64,000 nt of DNA, taken from contig NC_134027.1 of assembly GCF_964204645.1 (NCBI RefSeq), forward strand, positions 23,486,485 through 23,550,484, written 5' to 3'. The DNA is from Tubulanus polymorphus. Taxonomy: Eukaryota > Nemertea > Palaeonemertea > Tubulaniformes > Tubulanidae. Under the pieces are notes generated by a model. That model ran no database searches and was not told the DNA's origin. It was given only the letters and a program-made list of their open reading frames with translations. Numbering within the stretch: position 1 is the stretch's first letter; the number at the start of each line of letters is the position of its first letter. Below are positions 32,501 through 45,744 of the stretch, in pieces. A program made the position numbers and the translations under genes.

Positions 32501-35118
32501 GGTAATAGATGGAGCCACAGTTTGTGCTTTAAACAATGGTGAATGAGGCTCTTGGCTTTTCACTCACCAGGAGAAAGTCCCCCCCCCCATAACTTCTTTA
32601 GATAGAAATCTCCATATAGAATTCTGTTTTTGTCTTATTTGTCTGTGTATATATGTCTGGAAATGGTGACATGGATGGTGATAGGACAGTACGGCCTGGG
32701 TGATGTTGGGGTAGGCTAATGTGATTCAGAGAAAGTGGTATTACCTCCTTCCCTTCCTCCTTCCCGCGCTTACTATTCCACAATCTCTATATGAGATACA
32801 TCGAGAATGATGCGATTGAAGATTGAATTCATCGATTCATTTAGGAATTGAAACTTGTTTCATTGAATAAATGTTACTGCAAATAAACAATATCATCAAA
32901 CAATGATATGATTGTGATTGACCATAGTGAACCACTGCCCTAGTGCAGTTTTATGTCACAAAAAGCTTTTTTCCACTCGATACAACAGATGATAGTGCTA
33001 CCAATCAGACTGCCTGTGTATGCAAGTAATTTTTGTAGGTGACAAGCAAAATTTCAGATATGCTTGCCCCCTGGGCAAGTGGATTTCATTCCTGGGACCC
33101 TGTAAAAGCACTGATTGAGATGGATTTAAACCCAGTTCAATTACTATATTTCCTATATATTCACTTACCGCCTGGTGGTACTGATACAGAGCAAGGAGAG
33201 ATAGAGAGAGAGAGAGCCATAAGAAAAAGAAAGAACATGAAAAGAGTGGGGTCCGAGAGCAATTCGAAGGTTTAGAGTCCTGCACGCTTAGATGGCGGGC
33301 AGGGGTCTATTCCTACCTCGACTCAAAAAGAAAAAAGATTGAAAAGATTGGTGAGCTTAAAGCCACCAAGCACAAAAGTGGGGTCAAAAAGGTAGTCCAC
33401 TACTGGCTTAGAGAGCGGGCAGTGGTCTATTCCTACCTCACGTGCTTAAAAATGTTTGCAAAAAATGGCAAATAAGAAAGTGTGTGAGAGTGAGAGTGAG
33501 AGAGAGGAGGTGCTGAGTTTCATGTATCACTGGGCGTAACGTGACAAATATAAGAAATAATTCACAGAAAATCTTGAATAATTGTGTTGTGGGTTCAGAG
33601 TCTATTTCTCATCAGTTTGCTATTTGTAAAGCTTGTAGTCTGGTAAAAACTATTCAGAGATTTGTGAATCAGAAGATTTTGCCGTCATTTTCTTCATGAA
33701 TCGTTCAATTGTTAAAATGAATCATGTGACACACATGTAAAATACTGTTACTGATTCGTCATCGTTTGATGGTGTCTTAATATTCAATATGTTGCAGGTA
33801 TTGTCTCCTAGTATTTCACATGGAATTGAGGAGTAGTTTGAGGGATTGGGAGGGTTGGAGAAGCATTGAGATGTCTAAAGGGAGGAGGCTGAGAGATGGA
33901 GCGACCCCATCAATCACTCATGACGCTCTGTACTGTCCTAGCTCCACCCCTTATATCACATCACATACCTCCCAACCTTCCACAGACACCACCCCCGACC
34001 TCACCCTCACCTCTACAACACCAAACATCCTGACCCCGCATTACCCAAACTTACACTTTAATATTACTCTTACTGTACCTTACTCTATCCTTAACACTCT
34101 ACACACACTGCCCCCTACCTTACACATACCATACCAGCATCACACCTGTGCCGCCCTCTACCAGCAACTTTTCTCCATTTTCATACACCTCCTTAACTAT
34201 ACATCGTACACTACCACATACACCCACCCCAAATAGTTCTATATTAAACTGATCATCTAATCCAGTCATATCAAACAACCCTGCATCATCCAACCTGATC
34301 TTACCTTATCACATTGTCCTATCCTCCCCTAACGTGTCAACTCCCATACCCTGTCTCATTCCATACCCAAGCGCCATACTCCTCATTCCCTCTATGATTG
34401 AATAAGTAGAAATGTTACGATGTTGTAGTTACACGGATAAGAATGATTCTTATCGCTAATGAAGATGAGAGAACAAACATTCTTCTTACTGAGGAGGAAT
34501 AAGTGAATAAATGACTGCAGTGTTACACAGTCAGTGTTACATGTACATCAATTATAACTCTATTAGACTGAAACAATGAGTGAAACTTCTACAGTTACAA
34601 TCTGACACAAATCAAACTGCGTCAGAAAACATTTCACAACTTTCTCATTTTCTATCACTTTGGTTTCTGATGTGCTTCATGTGTATTCATATAGAATGTG
34701 TTATCATTATTTCAGTTGTAATGATTAGGTTGATTCAGTGGTCGCTGTATGGAACTCTGATCTATAGCTGTGTGTGAAGTGAGCTGAAGATGGATACAGA
34801 TACTTGCTGGCGACAAATTCAATAACCGTTATAATGATTCTACATTTTGTTTTAGTCTTTTAGAAGATTAACTGAATTCTGGTCCTGAACATGTTTCAAC
34901 TCCACATGATAACTGGTATGTGTATGACAACAGAATTTCAACAGTTTATTTCATGAATTTGATAAATTGAAGAATCTGTTATTTTCATTTCAGTGTCAAT
35001 CTTTGCTGGGGAGTTGTAGAATCTGATATAGAACTGATTTTCACAGTCAGCTACACACATTTACGGTTTGTATTACATGTGTATGGATACAATTTAAATA
35101 AATCACACTAGTTCTGCC

Positions 35119-35174
<56 letters not shown>

Positions 35175-35359
35175 TAGTTCTGCCTCATCATCATCATCAT
35201 CTATGCCTCATCATCATCATCATCATCATCTTGTTCTGCCTCCTCATCATCATCATCATCTAGTTCTGCCTCATCATCATCATCATCTATGCCTCATCAT
35301 CATCATCATCATCATCTTGTTCTGCCTCCTCATCATCATCATCATCATCTAGTTCTGCC

Positions 35360-35400
<41 letters not shown>

Positions 35401-36020
35401 TAGTTCTGCATCCTCACCATCATCATCTAGTTCTGCCTCCTCCTCAATGGCAGTGTGCATCCTGAGGAAGCAATCAGTCCTCCTGCAATCACAGATTGCC
35501 CGCTCTTAAGGAGGTCAGGTGACATTGGGGCTTTAGTTCACCTCGGTTTAGGCTTCTCAGTAACTGTTTGAGTTTGGAGCTGCATCTTACCTGACTAGAT
35601 TGGCTGACCAGCTTGTATCATTAATGATTCTACATTTTGTTTTAACCTGTTAGGAGATGACCAATTACCAAAACACCAGGGATGACCAATTTACCAATTG
35701 CCAGGGATGACCAATTGCCAGGGATGACCAGAAATGACCAATGGCTAAGCAATGACCATCGATTATAGATTGCCAGTATAATTGTAAGATTGATTTTCTG
35801 TTTGTGAATGAACTTGAGAACAGTCACTGTTCTTTAACCCAATCAGTTACAGCCATGTTTTGATAAAATCTCTTGCACAATCACCTCTAAACCTCTTACA
35901 CAATCATTTCTATCTCATCTCTGTAATAAATACTCTTATTTTAACTCTCATCGGTCAAAACGTGGTTGTCATTGATGTTCACAGAAACTGAAATCCCAGA
36001 ATCTATTTTGTTATAATTAC
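29539..36020 (+). repeat. Macro-repeat unit 2 (about 6.5 kb)
   Basis: Same order of parts as unit 1. The 57-bp array (30957-31372) has about 7 units, including a variant CAGCTACCTGTTCACCC that recurs at intervals. The left half to about 33.3 kb is almost identical to unit 3, including an extra GAGTGTCATAGGAGCAG in the small minisatellite. The right half is almost identical to unit 1. There is no insertion at GTGCTTTAAACAATGG (about 32526-32541), the site occupied in unit 3. Confidence 0.92.
30957..31372 (+). repeat. 57-bp minisatellite, about 7 units (unit 2)
   Basis: Same unit as at 24737. Two unit types alternate: one with CAGTGACCTGTCTGCCC and one with CAGCTACCTGTTCACCC. Confidence 0.92.
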
Positions 36021-37463
36021 AGTGACCTCCTTTTCTTATTGTTAGATACAAGCAGATTTCATCAATCAATCATTCCTTCAAGGCTGAGAACTATTAATCA
36101 TCTTTTAGAAAGGGTTTGTCTCTCATTCATTCAATTGTGTAACTGATATCTGTGAATAGCCTACAATCAACAGATACCACATTGAAATCTAATATTCTTT
36201 ATTTCAGGCACAATTCCTGTTTACTGTGGTATGAAGTAAGATTGAGTCAAGCGCAACGCTGTAGGAGCATCAGAGGAGGAGTATCGTAGGAGCAGCAGGA
36301 GTATCATAGGAGCATCAGAGGAGTGTCATAGGAGCAGCAGGAGTATCGTAGGAGCAGCAGGAGTATCGTAAGAGTTGCAGGAGTATCATAGGAGCAGCAG
36401 GAGTATCATAGGAGCAGCTGAATGCATCACAGAAGAGATAAGGTAAGTAGTTTTAGAATTGTGATCATTCATACCCATTTATTGATAGAGGAGTTGAAGA
36501 TGTTCAGTACCAGAGTTCAGTTTATCTTCTAACAGACTAAAACAAAATGTAGAATCATTATAACGGTTATTGACTATATCTCCAGCAAGTATCTGTATCC
36601 ATCTTCAGCTCACTTCACACACAGCTATAGATCAGAGTTACTTACAGCGACCACTGAATCAACCTAATCATTACACCTGAAATAATGATAACACATTCTA
36701 TATGAATACATATGAAGCACATCTGAAAACAAAGTGATAGAAAAATAGAAAGTTGTAAAATGTTTTCTGACGCAGTTTGATTTGTGTCAGATTGTAACTG
36801 TAGAAGTTTCACTCATTGTTTCAGTCTAATAGAGATATAACTGATGTACATGTAACACTGACTGTTAAACACTGCAGTCATTTATTCACTTATTCCTCCT
36901 CAGTTTGAAGAATGTTTGTTCTCTCATCTTCATTAGCGATAAGAATCATTCTCATTTGTGTAACTACAACATCGTAACATTTCTACTTATTCAAATCATA
37001 GAGGGAATGAGTAGTATGAGGTTTGGGTATGGAATGGGACAGGGTATGGTGTAGTTGACAGTTGGGGTAGGAAAGGGTAATGTGATGAGGTAAGGTCGGT
37101 TGGATGATGCAGGGTTGTTTGATGTGGTTGGATTCGATGATGGTTTAATATAGAACTGTTTGGGGGTAAGTGATGTAAGTAGTAGTGTACGGTGTGTATG
37201 TTCGGAGGGTGTATGATAATGGATTGAAAGGTTGCTGGTAGAGGGTGGTACAGTAGCATCCTCACTCACCAGGGCTCGGGTTGCTTCCTGCTGAAGCTCA
37301 TGTCTACACAAACGCTGCCCACAACTTTATCCATCGGTCTGTTGGAACACAAGGAATTATCAGCCAATGAAAACTGAGGAATTATCCAGCCAATGAAAAC
37401 AGAGGAATTGTCCAGCCAATGAAATTATGGAAATATACCACCTGACCCACCCGCCTGACCCCT

Positions 37464-37990
37464 GGCAGTGACCTGTCTGCCCACACGGCAACCCACCCAC
37501 TCTCCATCCGCCTGACCCCTTGCAGTGACCTGTCTGCCCACACGGCAACCCACCCACTCTCCACCCGCCCGACCGCTGGCAGCTACCTGTTCACCCACAC
37601 GGCAACCCACCCATTCTCCACCCGCCTGACCCCTTGCAGTGACCTGTCTGCCCACACGGCAACCCACCCACTCTCCACCCGCCCGACCGCTGGCAGCTAC
37701 CTGTTCACCCACACGGCAACCCACCCATTCTCCACCCGCCTGACCCCTGGCAGTGACCTGTCTGCCCACACGGCAACCCACCCACTCTCCATCCGCCTGA
37801 CCCCTTGCAGTGACCTGTCTGCCCACACGGCAACCCACCCACTCTCCACCCGCCCGACCCCTGGCAGCTACCTGTTCACCCACACGGCAACCCACCCACT
37901 CTCCACCCGCCCGACCCCTGGCAGTGACCTGTCTGCCCACACGGAAACCCACCCACTCTCCACCCGCCCGACCCCTGGCAGTGACCTGTT
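37464..37990 (+). repeat. 57-bp minisatellite, about 9 units (unit 3)
   Basis: The longest of the four arrays. A two-unit higher-order block (one TGACCTGTCTGCC unit plus one AGCTACCTGTTCACC unit) appears duplicated relative to unit 2. Confidence 0.92.
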
Positions 37991-39142
37991 CGCCCGGCGG
38001 TGGTCTAAAGCCTAGCCTTCATCGACACTGCGATTGGAGACAACTAGTTGCCAGGCACTTTTCGGCGCATGAGAGCAGCTGGCTGGATACAATCAGTGTG
38101 AGCTACCTTACGATTGGTTAGCGCCCATCTGTCTCCAGTTCCAGCCAGTTACTCATGTTCTACTCTTGTGCAACTAGTTGTACTCAGTTACTGTCATATC
38201 TGTCGATGTGAACGCTCCATAATCAAAAACACATGGTTGTAACTGACTAATACAAAGCAACGAGTCACATGACTTGAGATGCCTTGAGAATATTTGCTAG
38301 ATAACACATCTCAGATGCTGTCGATGTGTGCGCGCTATGGACCTAGCGACCGGCATGAGCCATACAGTTGCTGGTTTTCATTAGATGGGTACTCACCCAC
38401 TAGTTGCCTCTAGTTGCTTTGTCGAAGTATGCTTAGCTTTATAGACCTGTGAAGGAAGTTTCATCAGTGTTTGTGAGTTTCAGGGGAAGGCAACCAGACC
38501 CTGGCGAGTGAGGATGTGTAGTAGTGATGCTGGTATGGTATGTGTAAGGTAGGGGGCGGTGTGTGTAGAGTGTTAAGGATAGGGTAAGGTACAGTTAGAG
38601 GAATATGAAAGTGTAAGTTTGGGTAATGTGGGGTCAGGATGTTTGGTGTTGTTGAGGTGAGGGTGAATTCAGTAGAATTTATCCATGTCAAGTGTCCAAG
38701 TGGCAAATTTGGAAAATTATTTTTGAGTCATACCTAAGAAAATGGGCTTCTAAAATCATTTGACCAGTCTTATAAGATTGACTTAAGAACTAAAATGGTC
38801 TTACCCTGGTCTTAAGTCGTAAGATTGGCTATAGAACCAAAATGAGTTTAGATTGGTCTTAAGTTGTAAGATTGGCTATAGAACCTAAATGAGTTTAGAC
38901 TGGTCTTAAGTTGTTAGCTTGGCAATAGAACCAAAATGAGCGTAGACAGGTCTTAAGTTGTTAGATTATTGTTAGAACCAAAATCAGTTAGAACCAAAAA
39001 TCAAAAAGACTAAGAGGCAAATTTGGAAAAATGGATTCAGGTCTGATCCGTGTGATCCAGTTGACCTAGGATTATTTGATTAGAGTCAGACTCATTGATT
39101 ACGTAGGGGGTAATAGATGGAGCCACAGTTTGTGCTTTAAAC

Positions 39143-39930
39143 CACAGGGGTTTGGCGATGGGCTTGGATTTTATTTCCGGGTTGTTGATAATCTCGCGAG
39201 AATGGCGCTAAATATGAACTGCGAATAAATTCAAAATATCACGGAAATACCTTGTGTTTATATTGTTTATTTATCCGCTATAAAGTTCTGATAAACAATT
39301 GGTCGTTAAGAATCATTATCAGACGGTCGTCACGCTTTACTATATAAAATCACAAGGGATGAAACGCCAGGCCTCCGCTGTACTTAAATTTTCAGCCAGA
39401 AAGTTGGGACAGTCACGTGACATTCTGATGACGTCATCGCATTTAAAACTTCAACACGAAAAGTTAACATATTCACAGACCGATATCAATTGTCAGATTA
39501 TGATTCATATGAAATAAATAACTTATAAGTAATAAATTATGACGAAATATATAATTCATAGTAAAAAAATGCATTTGAATGTAAGTTATTCTCAAATATT
39601 TTTCGTATCATAGTTTCCATCTTATATGCTTCAGGTTCGCGTTCAGTCAAATAAGAAGCGTTAAGTCACGTGACTGTCCCAACTTTCTGGCTGGCACAAC
39701 TCTGAAGGCGTTTCATCCCTTGTTCTTTTATATAGTAGCGTGACGACCGTCTGATAATGATTCTTAACGACCAATTGTTTATCGAAACTTTATAGCGGAT
39801 AAATAAACAATATAAACACAAGGTATTTCCGTGATATTTTGAATTTATTCGCAGTTCATATTTAGCGCCATTCTCGCGAGATTATCAACAACCCGGAAAT
39901 AAAATCCAAGCCCATCGCCAAACCCCTGTG
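39143..39930. mobile_element. hAT-type foldback MITE, 788 bp
   Basis: It starts CACAGGGGTTTGGCGATGGG and ends with the complement. The inverted arms are nearly 300 bp each (39143-about 39440 and about 39640-39930), with a short AT-rich centre. It is flanked by an 8-bp duplication CTTTAAAC (39135-39142 and 39931-39938). Units 1 and 2 show the empty site, with a single CTTTRAAC. There is no transposase, so it moved in trans. Confidence 0.93.
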
Positions 39931-40596
39931 CTTTAAACAATGGTGAATGATGCTCTTGGCTTTTCACTCACCAGGAGAAAGTCCCCCCCCCATAACTTCT
40001 TTAGATAGAAATCTCCATATAGAATTCTGTTTTTGTCTTATTTGTCTGTGTATATATGTCTGGAAATGGTGACATGGATGGTGATAGGACAGTACAGCCT
40101 GGGTGATGTTGGGGTAGGCTAATGTGATTCAGAGAAAGTGGTATTACCTCCTTCCCTTCCTCCTTCCCGCGCTTACTATTCCACAATCTCTATATGAGAT
40201 ACATCGAGAATGATGCGATTGAAGATTGAATTCATCGATTCATTTAGGAATTGAAACTTGTTTCATTGAATAAATGTTACTGCAAATAAACAATATCATC
40301 AAACGATATGATTGTGATTGACCATAGTGAGCCACTGCCCTAGTGCAGTTTTATGTCACAAAAAGCTTTTTTCCACTCGATACAACAGATGATAGTGCTA
40401 CCAATCGGAATGCCTGTGTAGGGCAAGTAATTTTTGTAGGTGACAAGCAAAATTTCAGATATGCTTGCCCCCTGGGCAAGTGGATTTCATTCCTGGGACC
40501 CTGTAAAAGTACTGATTGAGATGGATTTAAACCCAGTTCAATTACTATATTTCCTATATATTCACTTACCGCCTGGTGGTACTGATACAGAGCAAG

Positions 40597-40635
<39 letters not shown>

Positions 40636-42517
40636 ATAAGAAAAAGAAAGAACATGAAAAGAGTGGGGTCCGAGAGCAATTCGAAGGTTTAGAGTCCTGC
40701 ACGCTTAGATGGCGGGCAGGGGTCTATTCCTACCTCGACTCAAAAAGAAAAAAGATTGAAAAGATTGGTGAGCTTAAAGCCACCAAGCACAAAAGTGGGG
40801 TCAAAAAGGTAGTCCACTACTGGCTTAGAGAGCGGGCAGTGGTCTATTCCTACCTCACGTGCTTAAAAATGTTTGCAAAAAATGGCAAATAAGAAAGTGT
40901 GTGAGAGTGAGAGTGAGAGAGAGGAGGTGCTGAGTTTCATGTATCACTGGGCGTAACGTGACAAATATAAGAAATAATTCACAGAAAATCTTGAATAATT
41001 GTGTTGTGGGTTCAGAGTCTATTTCTCATCAGTTTGCTATTTGTAAAGCTTGTAGTCCGGTAAAAACAATTCAGAGATTTGTGAATCAGAAGATTTTGCC
41101 GTCATTTTCTTCATGAATCGTTCAATTGTTAAAATGAATCATGTGACACACATGTAAAATACTGTTACTGATTCGTCATCGTCTGATGGTGTCTTAATAT
41201 TCAATATGTTGCAGGTATTGTCTCCTAGTATTTCACATGGAATTGAGGAGTAGTTTGAGGGATTGGGAGGGTTGGAGAAGCATTGAGATGTCTAAAGGGA
41301 GGAGGCTGAGAGATGGAGCGACCCCATCAATCACTCATGACGCTCTGTACTGTCCTAGCTCCACCCCTTATATCACATCACATACCTCCCAACCTTCCAC
41401 AGACACCACCCCCGACCTCACCCTCACCTCTACAACACCAAACATCATGACCCCGCATTACCCAAACTCACACTTTAATATTACTCTTACTGTACCTTAC
41501 TCTATCCTTAACACTCTACACACACCGCCCCCTACCTTACACATACCATACCAGCATCACACCTGTGCCGCCCTCTACCAGCAACTTTTCTCCATTATCA
41601 TACACCTCCCTAACTATACATCGTACACTACCACATACACCCACCCCAAACTGTTCTATATTAAACTGATCATCTAATCCAGCCATATCAAACAACCCTG
41701 CATCATCCAACCTGATCTTACCTTATCACATTGTCCTATCCTCCCCTAACGTGTCAACTCCCATACCCTGTCTCATTCCATACCAAAACGCCATACTCCT
41801 CATTCCCTCTATGATTGAATAAGTAGAAATGTTACGATGTTGTTGTTACACGGATAAGAATGATTCTTGTCGCTAATGAAGATGAGAGAACAAACATTCT
41901 TCTTACCGAGGAGGAATAATTGAATAAATGATTGCAGTGTTAAACAGTCAGTGTTACATGAACATCAGTTATATCTCTTTTAGACTGAAGCAATGAGTGA
42001 AAATTCTACAGTTACAATCTGACACAAATCAAACTGCGTCAGAAAACATTTTACAACTTTCTCATTTTCTATCACTTTGGTTTCAGATGTGCTTCATGTG
42101 TATTCATATAGAATGTGTTATCATTATTTCAGTTGTTATGATTAGATTGATTCAATGGTCGCTGTAAGGAACTCTGATCTATAGCTGTGTGTGAAGTGAG
42201 CTGAAGATGGATACAGATACTTGCTGGCGACAAATTTAATAACCATTATAATGATTCTGCATTTAGTTTTAGTCTGTTAGAAGATTTACTGAATTTTGGT
42301 CCTGAACATGTTTCAACTCCATACGATAGCTGGTATGTGTATGACAACAGAATTTCAACAATTTATTACATGAATTTGATAAATAAGAATCTGTTATTTT
42401 CATTTCAGTGTCAATCATTGCTGGGGAGTTGTAGAATCTGATATAGAACTGATTTTCACAGTCAGCTACACACATTAACGGTATGTATTACATGTGTATG
42501 GATACAATTTAAATAAA

Positions 42518-42751
42518 TCACACTAGTTCTGCCTTATCATCGTCATCATCATCTAGTTCTTTATCCTCGTCATCATCATCATCATCTAGTTCTGCCTCCT
42601 CCTCATCATCATCATCTAGTTCTGCCTCCTCCTCATCATTATCATCACCATCTAGTTCTGCCTCCTCCTCATCATCATCATCATCATAGTTTAGTTCTGC
42701 CTCCTTATCATCATCATCTAGTTCTGCCTCCTCCTCAGTAGCAGTGTGCAT
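42518..42751 (-). other. Asp/Glu-rich open frame over the TCATCA block (unit 3)
   Basis: From ATG at 42751 the frame reads MHTATEEEAELDDDD and further EEEAELDDD units to a stop at 42518, 77 codons. A similar 72-codon frame with the same start is kept in unit 4 (46433-46651). In units 1 and 2 it is disrupted. An AG (TTGCTTCCTCAG) precedes the ATG. I regard it as a repeat-derived frame unless expression is shown. Confidence 0.25.
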
Positions 42752-44685
42752 CCTGAGGAAGCAATCAGTCCTCCTGCAATCACAGATTGCCCGCTCTTAA
42801 GGAGGTCAGGTGACGTTGGGTCTCTAGTTCACCTCGATTTAGGCTTCTCAGTAACTGTTTGAGTTTGGAGCTGCATCTTACCCGACTAGATTGGCCGACC
42901 AGCTTGTATCGTTTGTGATTATACATTTTGTTTTAACCTGTTAGGAGATGACCAATTACCAGAAGACCAGGGATGACCAATTAACCAATTGCAAGATGAC
43001 CAGAAATGACCAATGGCTAAGCAATGACCAGCGATTACAGATTGCCAGTATAATTGTGTGATTGATTTTCTGTTTGTGAATGAACTTGAGAACAGTCACT
43101 GTTCTTTAATCCAATCAGTTACGGCCATGCTTTGATAAAATCTCTTGCACAATCACCTCTAAACCTCTTGCACAATCACCTCTAAACCTCTTACACAATC
43201 ATTTCTATCTCATCTCTGTAATAAATACTCTTATTTTAACTCTCATCAGTCAAAACGTGGTTGTCATTGATGTTCACAGAAACTGAAATCCCAGAATCTA
43301 TTTTGTTATAATTACAGTGACCTCCTTTTCTTATTGTTAGATACAAGCAACAGATTTCATCAATCAATCCTTCCTTCAAGGCTGAGAACTATTAATCATC
43401 TTTTAGAAAGGGTTTGTCTCTCATTCATTCAATTGTGTAACTGATATCTGTTAATAGTCTACAATCAACAGATACCACATTGAAATCTAATATTCTTTAT
43501 TTCAGGCACAATTCCTCTTTACTGTGGTATGAAATAAGATTGAGTCAAGCGCAATGCTGTAGGAGCATCAGAGGAGGAGTATCGTTGGAGCAGCAGGAGT
43601 ATCGTAAGAGTAGCAGGAGTATCATAGGAGCAGCAGGAGTATCATAGGAGCAGCTGAATGAATCACAGAAGAGATAAGATAAGTAGTTTTAGAATTGTGA
43701 TCATTCATACCCATTTATTGATAGAAGAGTTGAAGATGTTCAGTACCAGAGTTCAGTTTATCTTCTAACAGACTAAAACTAAATGTAGAATCATTATAAC
43801 GGTTATTGAATATATCTCCAGCAAGTATCTGTATCAATCTTTAGCTCACTTCACACACAGCTATAGATCAGAGTTCCTTACAGCGACCACTGAATCAACC
43901 TAATCATTACAACTGAATTAATGATATGAATACACATGAAGCACATCTGAAACCAAAGTGATAGAAAATGAGAAAGTTGTAAAATGTTTTCTGACGCAGT
44001 TTGATTTGTGTCAGATTGTAACTGTAGAAGTTTCACTCATTGTTTCAGTCTAATAGAGGTATAACTGATGTACATGTAACACTGACTGTTAAACACTGCA
44101 GTCATTTATTCACTTATTCCTCCTCAGTTTGAAGAATGTTTGTTCTCATCTTCATTAGCGATAAGCATCATTCTCATCTGTGTAACTACAACATCGTAAC
44201 ATTTCTACTTATTCAATCATAGAGGGAATGAGTAGTATGAGGTTTGGGTATGGAATGGGACAGGGTATGGGGTAGTTGACAGTTAGGGTAGGATAGGGTA
44301 ATGTGATGAGGTAAGGTAGGTCGGATGATGCAGGGTTGTTTGATGTGTTTGGATTTGATGATGAGTTTAATATAGAACTGTTTGAGGGTAAGTGATGTAA
44401 GTGGTAGTGTAAGGTGTGTATGTTCGGAGGGTGTATGATAATGGATTGAAAGGTTGCTGGTAGAGGGTGGTACAGTAGCATCCTCACTCACCAGGGCTCG
44501 GGTTGATTCCTGCTGAAGCTCACATCTACACAAACGCTGCCCGCAACTTTATCCATCGGTCTGTTGGAACACAAGGAATTATCAGCCAATGAAAACCGAG
44601 GAATTGTCCAGCCAATGAAAACAGAGGAATTATTCAGCCAATGAAATTATGGAAATAAACAGCCTGACCCACCCACCTGACCCCT

Positions 44686-44997
44686 GGCAGTGACCTGTCT
44701 GCCCACACGGCAACCCACCCACTCTCCATCCGCCTGATCCCTTGCAGTGACCTGTCTACCCACACGGCAAATCCATCCACTCTCCACCCGCCCGACCCCT
44801 GGCAGTGACCTGTTCACCCACACGGCAACCCACCCACTCTCCACCCGCCCGACCCCTGGCAGTGACCTGTCTGCCCACACGGCAACCCACTCAGTCTCCA
44901 CCCGCCCGACTCCTGGCAGTGACCTGTCTGCCCACACGGCAACCCACCCACTCTCCACCCGCCCGACCCCTGGCAGTGACCTGTTCGCCCGGCGGTG
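44686..44997 (+). repeat. 57-bp minisatellite, about 5 units (unit 4)
   Basis: Same unit as in the other arrays, with more private substitutions. It ends in the shared CTGTTCGCCCGGCGGTGGTC. Confidence 0.92.
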
Positions 44998-45256
44998 GTC
45001 TTAAGCCTAGCCTTCATTGACACTGCGATTGGAGACAACTAGTTGCCGGGCAGTTTTCGGCGCATGAGAGCAACTGGCTGGATACAATCAGTGTGAGCTA
45101 GCTTACGATTGGTTAGCGTCCATCTGTCTCCAGTTCCAGCCAGTTGCTCATGTTCTACTTTTGAGCAACTAGTTGTACTCAGTTACTGTCATATCCGTCG
45201 ATGTGAACGCTCCATAATCAAAACACATGGTTGTAACTGACTAATACAAAGCAACG

Positions 45257-45744
45257 CAGGGGCGGATCCAGGGGGATGAGTAGACAGCATTGGAAGGAAA
45301 TTTAAGGGCACCCTTCTGATCTTAGGGCACACCCAGTATCCAGGTCAATGCGAGCGCCGAAAACTTAAAAGGCAAAGTGCCCTTTTCTTCGACATTTTCC
45401 GCGTATAGTGCCCTCTTCTAAAGTACGAGTGCCCCCTTTAGTCCTCCCTGAAAATGCAAGGACAAGGTGCCCTCATCTAAAGCATGAGTACCCCTTGAAA
45501 AAGGAAAGTGCCCTTTTTAATTTATCATGATTAAAGGCCTAATATCAAATATGATTATCTCTCCTCACTTTCTCGGCAGCAGTATTTACCGATTAATTTT
45601 ATAATTATGCCCGGATTCCGGACACGGAATTAGCGGTTGCTGAAATAATGCCGTCAAAAATATTGCCGGTGAAATTTCGAAGGGCACTTAAAACTTCTAG
45701 ACCGTATTCGGCAATACGGCTAATACGGTCTGGATCCGCCTCTG
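45257..45744. mobile_element. hAT-type MITE, 488 bp
   Basis: Ends CAGGGGCGGATCCAG and CTGGATCCGCCTCTG. It is flanked by a 5-bp duplication CAACG (45252-45256 and 45745-45749). Units 2 and 3 have the uninterrupted GCAACGAGTCACATGAC. The inside has several GTGCCCTTTT / AAGTGCCC phrases, like the remnants at about 53020-53220 in PSMD7. No coding capacity. Confidence 0.9.

Larger units (their letters stand above)
36021..43315 (+). repeat. Macro-repeat unit 3 (7.3 kb with a 0.8-kb insertion)
   Basis: After removal of the 788-bp insertion and its 8-bp target duplication, the length is about 6.5 kb. The 57-bp array (37464-37990) has about 9 units, two more than unit 2. A (GA)n run near 40605-40632 is expanded relative to units 1 and 2. 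The left half matches unit 2; the right half, including the TCATCA block, matches unit 4. Confidence 0.92.

Noticed and set aside
37425-37952. 175-codon repetitive frame over the 57-bp array
   Set aside because: Open frames occur on both strands in several phases because 57 is a multiple of 3. There is no start context, and unit numbers vary.
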